DNA from: Giesbergeria anulus
Lineage (GTDB): Bacteria; Pseudomonadota; Gammaproteobacteria; Burkholderiales; Burkholderiaceae_C
Direction: 5' to 3'
Length of the DNA stretch: 64,000 nucleotides
NCBI RefSeq assembly: GCF_900111115.1
Contig: NZ_FOGD01000001.1
Span: 186,001 to 250,000 of the forward strand
The translations under genes were made by a program, and so were the position numbers. Each line of letters begins with the position of its first letter. The first letter of the stretch is position 1. Below the pieces are notes generated by a model that saw only the letters and a list, made by a program, of their open reading frames with translations, was not told the DNA's origin and did not search any database. This document shows positions 29,832 through 36,693 of the stretch, one piece after another.

Positions 29832-29861
29832 TTCACAAGGTTTAGTTTTAAACCATACAAT
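29832..29861 (+). promoter_or_regulatory. Promoter with palindromic spacer ahead of 29869
   Basis: TTCACA (29832-29837), an 18-base spacer and TACAAT (29856-29861) form a good sigma70 promoter ending seven bases before ATG 29869. The spacer contains the palindrome GGTTTA-GTTT-TAAACC (29839-29854), a likely operator. The 230 bases between 29601 and 29831 otherwise hold no gene that I can support. Confidence 0.62.
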
Positions 29862-29868
29862 CATCGCC

Positions 29869-30156
29869 ATGCCCGTTTTTCTTGTCATCCCTCTGGCCAA
29901 AGACACCGCGCCGCTTAATCAAGCGGTGCAGTCGATGCTGGAAGAGCACAACCGCCACCCACTGGCCAATAACCGTGGCTGGTTGGTTACATACAACGGA
30001 ACAAGTAAGGAGCTAACCAACCACTTGGGCGTAACAGGGCAACCGGATGGTGAAAAGTCGCCGATTGGGGCTGCGATCGTTGCTCCGATCAGCTCTTATC
30101 ACGGTCGTGGCCCTAACGACATGTGGGAATGGCTGTCTTTGAAGTTTAGTCAATGA
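29869..30156 (+). CDS. Small prophage protein of unknown function (pair with 30153)
   Basis: 95 residues. PVFLVIPLAKDTAPLNQAVQ, then GWLVTYNGTSKELTNHLGVT and the C-terminus SSYHGRGPNDMWEWLSLKF look like a conserved compact domain; similar small proteins occur in prophages of other proteobacteria as far as I recall, but no function is known to me. The gene has its own promoter with an operator-like palindrome, and ATG lies seven bases after the -10 box (leaderless). It overlaps the next gene (coiled coil plus membrane segment) as ATGA, so the two should act together. A host-takeover or exclusion module is a reasonable guess only. Confidence 0.6.
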   Translation: MPVFLVIPLAKDTAPLNQAVQSMLEEHNRHPLANNRGWLVTYNGTSKELTNHLGVTGQPDGEKSPIGAAIVAPISSYHGRGPNDMWEWLSLKFSQ

Positions 30157-30572
30157 GTGCCGCCCGTAACCCCCTTCAAGATGAAGGTGAACCGCTGCGT
30201 TCACCCCTGACGGAGCCTATCCAAAACATAGGCAGGGGTCATCCTGAGTACCACTTCGTCCAAGCCGTTATGGAACTACGTTCTGCCATTCACCAGATGG
30301 ATGTGGAACATAAGGTAGGTATGGCCCGGTTAGAGGGCAAGGTCGATGCTATTCAAGACACGACAGGTGGTACCAAGAAAAAAGTAGATGGTTTGGTGCG
30401 CTGGCAAACGCTGATTATTGGCGGCACGGCGGTAGCTGGCATTGTGGCATCAGCACTTTTTGGCCTGTACATCAAGTTTGGCGACCGAATAACGATTGCG
30501 CCTGCACCAGCCGCTACGCCCATAACTGCGCCAGTTCCTGCAACGCCTCCATTGCCAGTCGCTAAGCCATAG
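30153..30572 (+). CDS. Coiled-coil membrane-anchored protein (pair with 29869)
   Basis: 139 residues. A disordered start is followed by a coiled coil at about residues 30-75 (FVQAVMELRSAIHQMDVEHK; ARLEGKVDAIQDTTGGTKKK), one membrane segment at about 85-108 (LIIGGTAVAGIVASALFGLY) and a Pro/Ala-rich tail. This is an XhlA-like topology, but here the gene is far from lysis genes and coupled to the small protein upstream. It probably anchors that protein to the inner membrane or acts with it. Two terminators follow. Confidence 0.6.
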   Translation: MSAARNPLQDEGEPLRSPLTEPIQNIGRGHPEYHFVQAVMELRSAIHQMDVEHKVGMARLEGKVDAIQDTTGGTKKKVDGLVRWQTLIIGGTAVAGIVASALFGLYIKFGDRITIAPAPAATPITAPVPATPPLPVAKP

Positions 30573-30609
30573 CCCAGCGCGATCGCCGTTTGCCCGTCTC
30601 CCCCACCAG

Positions 30610-30632
30610 CCGCCCATTGAGGCGGTTTTTTT
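30610..30632 (+). terminator. Rho-independent terminator
   Basis: CCGCC-CATTGA-GGCGG followed by seven T residues, 38 bases after the stop of the coiled-coil gene. Confidence 0.85.
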
Positions 30633-30639
30633 ATGCCCA

Positions 30640-30664
30640 AGCCCGCCCCCAGCGGGCTTTTTTA
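30640..30664 (+). terminator. Second terminator in tandem
   Basis: AGCCCGC-CCCCA-GCGGGCT followed by six T residues, directly ahead of the ribosome site (AAGGAG) of the next gene. Read-through past this tandem pair would need antitermination if the recombination genes downstream are transcribed from the promoters at 29534 or 29861. Confidence 0.85.
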
Positions 30665-30682
30665 CGTCCCAAGGAGAAGTCC

Positions 30683-31060
30683 ATGTTCTACACAGCAAAC
30701 CCTGAAATTGACGCAGCGCGTCACGACGACTATCTGGAGCGGCAACAGAACGCATCCGCCTACGCATACGAGCAGGTGGCAGCACAAATCCGCTCGACCT
30801 TCACCGAAGGCGTGACCGTGCAGCCCCTACACACCCTGAAGGTGCCCACATTGCGCTGGGACGGCGAGGTCATGCAAATGTCTGCTATCGAGGCCATTGA
30901 CGACTCCCTGACCTACACCGGCCCCCATGACGCCCTGATGGAAGTGATGGCCAAGAGTGCCTGCCCCTTGGTAGCCACGCTGCGGGCCATGCTGGCTAAG
31001 CACTGGATCGAGATGTACGCCGAAAAGATCGTAGGAGCTGGCTATGAAACTGCCCATTAA
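30683..31060 (+). CDS. Early phage protein of unknown function
   Basis: 125 residues from ATG 30683, with AAGGAG at eight bases. Helical, soluble; DDYLERQQNASAYAYEQVAA, then VPTLRWDGEVMQMSAIEAID and LMEVMAKSACPLVATLRAML. No family is recognised. It is the first gene after two tandem terminators and starts a run of overlapping small genes ending in YqaJ and RecT, so it likely belongs to the recombination/replication early group. Confidence 0.6.
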   Translation: MFYTANPEIDAARHDDYLERQQNASAYAYEQVAAQIRSTFTEGVTVQPLHTLKVPTLRWDGEVMQMSAIEAIDDSLTYTGPHDALMEVMAKSACPLVATLRAMLAKHWIEMYAEKIVGAGYETAH

Positions 31061-31235
31061 GGTCGAATCGGCCCAGCTCCTGCCCTGCTATGAGCCGGGG
31101 ATCGTTGGCCTGACGCTGGAAATGTCGAAAGACCAAGTTCTGCGGATGCTCGATGAGATGGCCAAGCAAGTCACCCCGGAAGTGCTGGTGGAGATGCTCG
31201 ACTCGGTGCTGGAGTGCGCGGGGGTGGAGCGATGA
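31044..31235 (+). CDS. Small early phage protein
   Basis: 63 residues, overlapping the previous gene by 17 bases and the next by four. The helical second half (SKDQVLRMLDEMAKQVTPEV; LVEMLDSVLE) suggests a small binding protein. No family recognised. Confidence 0.6.
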   Translation: MKLPIKVESAQLLPCYEPGIVGLTLEMSKDQVLRMLDEMAKQVTPEVLVEMLDSVLECAGVER

Positions 31236-31366
31236 GCCGATACATCGTCAAGATTGGACGCCATCATTTTGACGTCATCGGCTCCAGCACCAAGGCCGTC
31301 TATAACCAAGCCGCCTTGGATTACCCGGAGGCGCGCAGCATCATTGTGCTGTGCGTGCGGCAATGA
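31232..31366 (+). CDS. Very small early phage protein
   Basis: 44 residues (MSRYIVKIGRHHFDVIGSST onward). The order strand, loop, helix (TKAVYNQAALDYPEARSIIV) resembles the common short phage proteins with an 'SS..A...A...P.A..I.V' pattern. ATGA overlaps join it to both neighbours, which supports translation in spite of its size. Confidence 0.55.
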   Translation: MSRYIVKIGRHHFDVIGSSTKAVYNQAALDYPEARSIIVLCVRQ

Positions 31367-31506
31367 GCCGCATCACCCTCTGGATCATCACAGCCGCGCT
31401 TGTCGCGGCTTTTTTCTGCCTGTGCGCAGCGCTGGACAGCAACGACCAGCGCCATGGGTACCCAACAACGCTGGCAGCCGGAGCGATTGCATGGGCCATC
31501 AGTTGA
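31363..31506 (+). CDS. Very small membrane protein
   Basis: 47 residues with an N-terminal membrane segment (LWIITAALVAAFFCLCAAL) and a short tail. Its ATG overlaps the previous stop (ATGA) and its end overlaps the zinc-ribbon gene by 16 bases. A CGCG-rich hairpin followed by six T residues at about 31394-31415 lies inside it and could be an attenuator. No family recognised. Confidence 0.5.
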   Translation: MSRITLWIITAALVAAFFCLCAALDSNDQRHGYPTTLAAGAIAWAIS

Positions 31507-31718
31507 ACACCTGCCCCAGCGGTAAAGCACCGCTGACACACAAGCTGGCCCAGAAAAGGGCACGCAAAGCCAGCGCCGCCCACAACCGGCCAATGGCTGC
31601 CTACCAATGCCAAGAGTGCGGCGCTTGGCATATCGGCAATCGGTTCTCGGGCAAGCGCCATCCGGGGCCGCTGCCAATTTTGAACACCACCCACCAATTT
31701 TCAGGAGTCAGACCATGA
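31491..31718 (+). CDS. Small zinc-ribbon-like phage protein
   Basis: 75 residues. CPSGK near residue 8 and the later YQCQECGAWHIG (CxxC followed by His) form a zinc-ribbon pattern; the middle is basic and helical (LTHKLAQKRARKASAAHNRP). Such proteins are frequent next to phage recombination genes and probably bind nucleic acid. It ends in an ATGA overlap with the YqaJ gene, so the two are coupled. Confidence 0.6.
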   Translation: MGHQLNTCPSGKAPLTHKLAQKRARKASAAHNRPMAAYQCQECGAWHIGNRFSGKRHPGPLPILNTTHQFSGVRP

Positions 31719-32701
31719 ATGCTCCAATGAGTAACGCTGAACGACAAGCCTTCTTGGATGCCCGCCGCCAAGGTATCGGCGGCAGCGATGTGGCTGCCAT
31801 CTTGGGTTTTTCACCTTGGAAAACACCGCTAGATGTTTACCTGACCAAGACTGCACCACCCCAACCCGATGAGATGAGTGAACCCGCCTATTGGGGCACG
31901 GTACTGGAAGACGTGGTAGCGCAAGAGTACGCCAAGCGCAGCGGCTGCAAAGTGCAGCGCGTGCGCCAGTTGTTGCGCCACCCCCACCACCCCTGGGCAC
32001 TGGCCAATATTGACCGTGCCATCGTCACCCCTAGCAGCCGGGCACGGTTGGACAGCGATGGTCACTTGTTGGGGGTTGAAGGCATCCTCGAATGCAAAAC
32101 AGCCAGCGCTTACAAGGCTAGCGACTGGGGCCGCGATGGTGATGATGAGGCCATCCCCGTGCATTACGCGGCCCAAGGGATGTGGTATCTGGCCGTGACG
32201 GGGCAACCATGGTGTGATTTTGCCTGCCTGATTGGTGGTCAGAAATTCGTCATCAAGCGCATCGAGCGCGATGAAGAAACCATCGCCAGCATGGTGGAGC
32301 AATGCCGAATCTTCTGGTTTGACCATGTGCTCAAAGGGGTTCCACCAGCCATCAGCAATGGCGCAGATGCCGCCAAGCTGTTCCCACTGGACAACGGCCA
32401 AGCCATTGAGGCCAACACTGAAATGCTGGCCGCCTACAGCGATGCCGTGGCCTTGCGGGCGCAGATTGAGGCCGCAGAACAGACCCTAGAGCAATGTCTG
32501 GACACCCTCAAGGCATCCCTAGGCGAAGCCTCAAGCGTCACCCTACACGGGCGCAAGCTGGTCAGTTGGAAATGCCCCAAAGACAGCCGCAAAACCGACT
32601 GGCAAGCCGTGGCTATCGCCTGCGGAGCCAGCAAAGAACTCATTGCTGCCCACACCCATACCCAACCCGGCAGCCGCCGATTCCTCTTTGCCAAGCAATA
32701 A
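31715..32701 (+). CDS. YqaJ-type viral recombinase exonuclease
   Basis: 328 residues from ATG 31715. GIGGSDVAAILGFSPWKTPL (with the typical IGGSD start), EPAYWGTVLEDVVAQEYAKR, IDRAIV, GVEGILECKTASAYKASDWG (E...D...E-x-K of the lambda-exonuclease/YqaJ nuclease core) and PVHYAAQGMWYLAVTGQPWC are all characteristic. The C-terminal part is a helical extension (IEAAEQTLEQCLDTLKASLG). It produces 3' single-stranded DNA for the RecT annealing protein encoded next, and so drives homologous recombination of the phage. Confidence 0.9.
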   Translation: MNAPMSNAERQAFLDARRQGIGGSDVAAILGFSPWKTPLDVYLTKTAPPQPDEMSEPAYWGTVLEDVVAQEYAKRSGCKVQRVRQLLRHPHHPWALANIDRAIVTPSSRARLDSDGHLLGVEGILECKTASAYKASDWGRDGDDEAIPVHYAAQGMWYLAVTGQPWCDFACLIGGQKFVIKRIERDEETIASMVEQCRIFWFDHVLKGVPPAISNGADAAKLFPLDNGQAIEANTEMLAAYSDAVALRAQIEAAEQTLEQCLDTLKASLGEASSVTLHGRKLVSWKCPKDSRKTDWQAVAIACGASKELIAAHTHTQPGSRRFLFAKQ

Positions 32702-32724
32702 CGATCCCACAGGAAAACCCCATC

Positions 32725-33711
32725 ATGACTACCGCACTCAAATCTGCCGTTGCCAAAACTACCTCTGCTGCTGTCAGCTATAAAGAACTGCCACCCAAAC
32801 AGCAAATTGCCTATCTGCTGACAAGCAAACGGGCAGAAATCGAGAAGATGCTGCCCAAGCATCTCAATGCCGAGCGTCTGCTCAAGGTGGCTCAAATTGC
32901 CGCTACCACCACCCCAGCCCTAGCCAAGTGCGATGTCGCCAGCTTGGTGGGGGCCATTGGGCAGTGCGCCCAAATGGGACTGGAACCTAATACCGTGTTG
33001 GGTCATGCCTACCTGCTGCCTTTCAATACCAAGCGCAAAGATGCCAGTGGCCAAGAGCGATGGGTGAACAGCGTTCAAGTCATCATCGGCTACAAAGGCT
33101 TGATAGATTTGGCCCGGCGCAGCGGCCAGATCATCAGCATTGCAGCACATGAGGTCTGTGAAAACGACCACTTTGATTTGGTCTATGGCTTGGATGAGAA
33201 GCTAGAGCACAAGCCTTGCTTGGGTGAGCGCGGCCAAGTCATTGGTTTTTATGCGGTCGCCAAGCTCAAGGATGGGGGGCACTGCTTTGAGTTCATGAGC
33301 CGCTTGCAAGTGGAGCAAATCCGGGCTGCGGCAGAAGCCAAAAACAAACGCCCGAGCAGCGTCTGGAAAGAGCATTTTGTGGAAATGGGCCGCAAAACTG
33401 TTATCCGCCGCTTGGCCAAGTATCTGCCGCTGTCCATAGAGTTTCAGACGGCTGCTGCACTGGATGGAATGGCTGAGGCAGGAAAAGATCAGCACCTCGA
33501 CACTATTGACGGGGAATTCAGCATCCTGCCTGACGATGCACCGACCGTGGTTGACCCTGAAACTGGGGAAGTGCAAGAAATGCTGGCATCCAGCGCCCCG
33601 CCTGCACCAGAAATGATGGTGCCGATGCCCGCACCTCGAATGGAAACGGCACAAGCCGTGCAAGCACCCCAAACGCAAGACGAGTTTTTGCGCGAGTTTG
33701 GTAGCGACTGA
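32725..33711 (+). CDS. recT: RecT single-strand annealing protein
   Basis: 328 residues from ATG 32725. LPPKQQIAYLLTSKRAEIEK, MLPKHLNAERLLKVAQIAAT, SLVGAIGQCAQMGLEPNTVLGHAYLLPFN-type stretches, VIIGYKGLIDLARRSGQI and HFVEMGRKTVIRRLAKYLPL are hallmarks of RecT/Bet-group proteins of the RecT branch. The last 70 residues are a disordered Pro/Ala/Met-rich tail ending in EFLREFGSD, which may contact host SSB. Works with the YqaJ exonuclease upstream. A terminator follows 20 bases after the stop. Confidence 0.92.
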   Translation: MTTALKSAVAKTTSAAVSYKELPPKQQIAYLLTSKRAEIEKMLPKHLNAERLLKVAQIAATTTPALAKCDVASLVGAIGQCAQMGLEPNTVLGHAYLLPFNTKRKDASGQERWVNSVQVIIGYKGLIDLARRSGQIISIAAHEVCENDHFDLVYGLDEKLEHKPCLGERGQVIGFYAVAKLKDGGHCFEFMSRLQVEQIRAAAEAKNKRPSSVWKEHFVEMGRKTVIRRLAKYLPLSIEFQTAAALDGMAEAGKDQHLDTIDGEFSILPDDAPTVVDPETGEVQEMLASSAPPAPEMMVPMPAPRMETAQAVQAPQTQDEFLREFGSD

Positions 33712-33731
33712 TCTAGCTACTGGTAATCCCC

Positions 33732-33754
33732 AGCCCGCCCAGTGCGGGCTTTTT
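33732..33754 (+). terminator. Rho-independent terminator after recT
   Basis: AGCCCGC-CCAGT-GCGGGCT followed by TTTTT-rich sequence. Confidence 0.85.
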
Positions 33755-33773
33755 AAATTTCCACATCCATAAA

Positions 33774-34847
33774 ATGCCACCGCATCTATCCCCCCAGATT
33801 TACAAAGCCTTGGCCGCCGTTTCTGCCTGCATTGGCCTATCTTTCAGCGCAGTCACCGGGCATTTCTTTGTTCTGGGTTTGCAGCGGATGGAGCCTAATG
33901 AAACTGCCCGTGATGCACTGGCGATTGCAGGGTTGCTGATGATTGCCGCAGAGGTTGCAGCATTTTTCATTGCAGCCCTACTACCCATCAAAATTATGCG
34001 GTCTTTGCGCTGGCTTCTACTGGGTATGGGCCTGCTACTGGTGATTTTTGAAGCCGTCACGGTATTTGCCACCCAACAGGTATTAGTGCAATCGAGTGAA
34101 GCCAGTCGGGCCGGTACGCAAGCCCGCATTGATTATCTGCACAGCAGTATTTCTAAAGCCCAGCAAAGCGCGATTGCCATGCGCCAAACGGCCCAAGAGC
34201 AGGTGGGCAGCCGCTTTATCAACCAACGCCAAGACGGTGCCCAGCTTTTGCAGTCGGCCCAAGCTCTGGAAGCACAAGCCGACGCCCAAGCGCTAGAGCT
34301 GGCACGGTTGCTGGCACAGCAGCAGCACACTTTGGCGCAGGCACTTGGGCACCACGGGGTGTTGGCCTACAGCACAGCCCGAGCAGTGCTCATGAGCATT
34401 ACAGGTCTGGTGATGATGAGTACAGCGGGTGTGCTTCTGCGTGCCAACTGTGCCAACCGTGCTGTGCCAGATACCGTGCCAACCGTGCCAGCACAGTCAA
34501 AAACCACCGTGCTCTCCTCTGTAGAAACCGTGCCAACTGTGCCTGCCAGTACCGTGCTCCCAGAAGCACAGCAGCACAGTCCTGTACTTGAGCCAGTTGC
34601 GGTACCGGCCACCGAAATCCCCAGCACGCCCACCGCCACCGACCAGCGGTATGCCAAGGTGCGGGCCGCCGTGTTGGGTGGCATGAGTCCGAGCGTGCGG
34701 GCTATTCAGGAGTTAGTAGGAGGCAGCACGGGGACGGCGCGGGAATTGCAGGCAAAACTACTCGCTATAGGATTAATTGAAAAATCTGGAAAAAGTTATA
34801 AATCAGCACATACTCCTTTAAGTCAAAGATTCCAAGAAAGAATCTAG
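33774..34847 (+). CDS. Membrane protein with C-terminal DNA-binding-like domain
   Basis: 357 residues. Three or four membrane segments (about 10-35, 48-70, 78-100 and, after a coiled coil, 200-222) surround a helical region (IDYLHSSISKAQQSAIAMRQ; QALEAQADAQALELARLLAQ). The last 70 residues (YAKVRAAVLGGMSPSVRAIQ; ELVGGSTGTARELQAKLLAI) have a winged-helix/HTH look. The linker between them carries TVPTVP repeats, whose DNA contains three 15-bp direct repeats partly in different reading frames. It may tie DNA to the membrane. No named family. The 3' end becomes AT-rich, like the neighbouring cargo gene. Confidence 0.6.
   Translation: MPPHLSPQIYKALAAVSACIGLSFSAVTGHFFVLGLQRMEPNETARDALAIAGLLMIAAEVAAFFIAALLPIKIMRSLRWLLLGMGLLLVIFEAVTVFATQQVLVQSSEASRAGTQARIDYLHSSISKAQQSAIAMRQTAQEQVGSRFINQRQDGAQLLQSAQALEAQADAQALELARLLAQQQHTLAQALGHHGVLAYSTARAVLMSITGLVMMSTAGVLLRANCANRAVPDTVPTVPAQSKTTVLSSVETVPTVPASTVLPEAQQHSPVLEPVAVPATEIPSTPTATDQRYAKVRAAVLGGMSPSVRAIQELVGGSTGTARELQAKLLAIGLIEKSGKSYKSAHTPLSQRFQERI
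34440..34543 (+). repeat. Three iteron-like 15-bp direct repeats inside a CDS
   Basis: CGTGCCAAC(T/C)GTGCC occurs at 34440-34454, 34475-34489 and 34529-34543, with extra CCGTGC half-copies between and after. The first copy is read in a different frame (RANCAN) from the other two (TVPTVP), so the conservation is at DNA level rather than only protein level. Confidence 0.6.
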
Positions 34848-34974
34848 TTTTTAAATTCATTAATGGCATATGAAATTTATTTCGAAAAAATCACCGCTAC
34901 GAAACAATGTTACTGCAATTTCGTATTTATTTACTTATTATTCAATACATTTAAATGGTGGCAAATTATTTATA

Positions 34975-36057
34975 TCACATATGCTTTTTCAACGCCCTAA
35001 TCAAGGCAGATTCTTCAACACCAATTCGCATATCACCTAATTGGCTCTCACCTATACGGCGCATCTCTTCTCTTGCAATTTTTACAGACGTTGGCTCTAA
35101 GCCTTTTACAAGATCAGCGATCGCTGCTCCTCTAGTATTAGTCGATACGGTTGGCATACCAACCGTGTTAAGCTGTCGAAGCTTATCAATCTCCGCATAC
35201 AGAGATCTAACTTTTTCTTTGCTACTAGCATCCTGCTTCTTGAATTCATCAAGATCAGAAACCATATTCTTTATCTTCTCCAGAGCTTCTTCCTTTTCTC
35301 TATTGGCGCATGTGATCGCTGCCTCAGATTCTTGCAAAGCACCAGTAAGCTCCCGCACGAACGTACCCATCTCATCTGCACTACCCGCAAGACGATTGAA
35401 GATAGCAAGAAAATATGAAACAAGCTGATTGTCTGAAAAATTAGGATACCTTACACGGTGATCAATTTCACTCCAGGCTTCTTCAAAGATTGTTCTAACC
35501 TGAATCTCAGCGTACACCATTCTCTGCATCGGTTGGGTCACACATACGTAATGGACTGATCGATATCCGGCGGGATGTTCCTTGACTTCAAAACCTAGCT
35601 CGGAGAACCTCTGCCCTAGGTCAGCCGGATCCCCTTTCCTTACGTAGGCAATCGGATCTTCCGCAGTAGCCCAAGTGTTGCGGAGATGCCTGTCGATTGA
35701 AAAGCAGTCCTCCTTAAAGAGGTGCAGTGCCCTTAGACCCACTAAATCAGTAACCACTTTAAAGTAGTTCGATGGATCTATAGACGCATACTTTTCCTCT
35801 CCTGCCGCTCGCTTCCGAACAATTTTTTCCATCAAATGTTCGGTGTCCTTGATTCGCCAACGGACAGAGTGAACTCCGATGAAGCGTTGTATGACTCGAG
35901 CAAACAGTTCTGCAGAGTCACGTAGGTAATCGGACTGCCTATCGTGATCCTCGGCTATGGCCTGAAGTTGCTCCCATGACAAACCGCTCTTTTTCCAATC
36001 ATCTGTATCAATGCTGTTACGAATCAGGAATTCATCTAGTGTGGTTGATTTGTCCAT
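34975..36057 (-). CDS. RelA/SpoT-type alarmone synthetase domain protein
   Basis: 360 residues, low GC. Residues about 70-235 match RelA/SpoT synthetase folds: VRWRIKDTEHLMEKIVRKRA (G-loop region with basic residues), FKVVTDLVGLRALHLF (the D-L-x-G-x-R metal-binding strand), HPAGYRSVHYVCV (GYxSxH) and MVYAEIQVRTIFEEAWSEID (catalytic Glu in EIQVRT). These key residues are intact, so (p)ppGpp/(p)ppApp-type pyrophosphate transfer is plausible. No HD hydrolase domain is present. The last 120 residues are a coiled coil plus a small helical tail. It lies as a lone minus-strand gene between phage recombination and excision genes, like prophage-borne CapRel/FaRel-type defence or toxin synthetases. Confidence 0.8.
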   Translation of the reverse strand: MDKSTTLDEFLIRNSIDTDDWKKSGLSWEQLQAIAEDHDRQSDYLRDSAELFARVIQRFIGVHSVRWRIKDTEHLMEKIVRKRAAGEEKYASIDPSNYFKVVTDLVGLRALHLFKEDCFSIDRHLRNTWATAEDPIAYVRKGDPADLGQRFSELGFEVKEHPAGYRSVHYVCVTQPMQRMVYAEIQVRTIFEEAWSEIDHRVRYPNFSDNQLVSYFLAIFNRLAGSADEMGTFVRELTGALQESEAAITCANREKEEALEKIKNMVSDLDEFKKQDASSKEKVRSLYAEIDKLRQLNTVGMPTVSTNTRGAAIADLVKGLEPTSVKIAREEMRRIGESQLGDMRIGVEESALIRALKKHM

Positions 36058-36155
36058 AGCTTTTTTGTCATTTAATTAAGAGACGCTACCTGCTGTTTAT
36101 AGCGCCATGGCGCCCACAGCAGACCTCAACGTACAAACCCGCTCTCTTAGGCCAT

Positions 36156-36296
36156 CTATGGGTCGATCAACCAGACCCTGGCATCGTGGGTGACGATGAC
36201 TTCAAATTTGCGAAATGCAGGACGCATGACGTTGTTCATGCGGCCATTGTGCGTCTTTTTGAATAGAGCAGCACATGGTTTCTTACCGCCAGCCAC
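36156..36296 (-). CDS. Possible 46-residue basic protein
   Basis: Small ORF from GTG 36296 to TAG 36156. The sequence (GGKKPCAALFKKTHNGRMNN; MRPAFRKFEVIVTHDARVWL; IDP at the end) looks like a genuine short protein or the tail of a larger, degraded one, in contrast to the plus-strand reading over the same DNA. It sits between the alarmone synthetase and xis. Ribosome site weak (GGGG). Not recognised. The other DNA between 36058 and 36372 holds only a terminator. Confidence 0.35.
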   Translation of the reverse strand: MAGGKKPCAALFKKTHNGRMNNVMRPAFRKFEVIVTHDARVWLIDP

Positions 36297-36331
36297 TACC
36301 CCAGCAGCTTTTTTCCGCCCTCACCCACCAC

Positions 36332-36353
36332 GCCCCGCCAGTCGGGGCTTTTT
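36332..36353 (+). terminator. Rho-independent terminator ahead of xis
   Basis: GCCCCG-CCAGT-CGGGGC followed by TTTTTCTTTT. It lies 20 bases before the xis start, so it would end upstream plus-strand transcripts and insulate or attenuate xis. Confidence 0.75.
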
Positions 36354-36372
36354 CTTTTGGAGCACCACCAAC

Positions 36373-36693
36373 ATGGCAGAGACCATCAACGCCGAGCAAT
36401 GTGCAGAACTGCTGCAATGCAATTCCGAAACCGTAGAGGAACTCACCCGCAAAGGCGAGCTGCCCGCCGTCAAGTTCGGGCGTGGCTGGATCTACGTCAA
36501 ATCAGACCTGCTGGCCTATCTGGCAGAAAAAGCCCGTAACGAGGCGCAGGAGCGCCGTATCGAGGTTCAAAAGAAATTGAGCCAACCGGCAGCCGCCACC
36601 GCCCTTCGGCCCATCAAGTCCCGCCGGAGGGTGCCTCCGGCTTTGCCCCAAGTGGCAATGCCCACAGCCGTTGGGCAAGGTCTACACCCCTGA
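36373..36693 (+). CDS. xis: Excisionase-like protein
   Basis: 106 residues from ATG 36373 (TTTTGGAG upstream). Residues 1-60 are a MerR/excisionase-type winged helix: TINAEQCAELLQCNSETVEE, LTRKGELPAVKFGRGWIYVK, SDLLAYLAEKA. The basic tail (RPIKSRRRVPPALPQ) may bend or bind DNA. It converges with the integrase gene and the last 80 bases overlap it on opposite strands. A strong hairpin in the overlap (36623-36641, GCCGGAGG/CCTCCGGC) may terminate both transcripts. Confidence 0.75.
   Translation: MAETINAEQCAELLQCNSETVEELTRKGELPAVKFGRGWIYVKSDLLAYLAEKARNEAQERRIEVQKKLSQPAAATALRPIKSRRRVPPALPQVAMPTAVGQGLHP

Noticed and set aside
36190-36372. An extended N-terminus of the excisionase reaching to 36190
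   Set aside because: The extension crosses a terminator hairpin and is low in protein-like features; ATG 36373 directly precedes the winged-helix domain.
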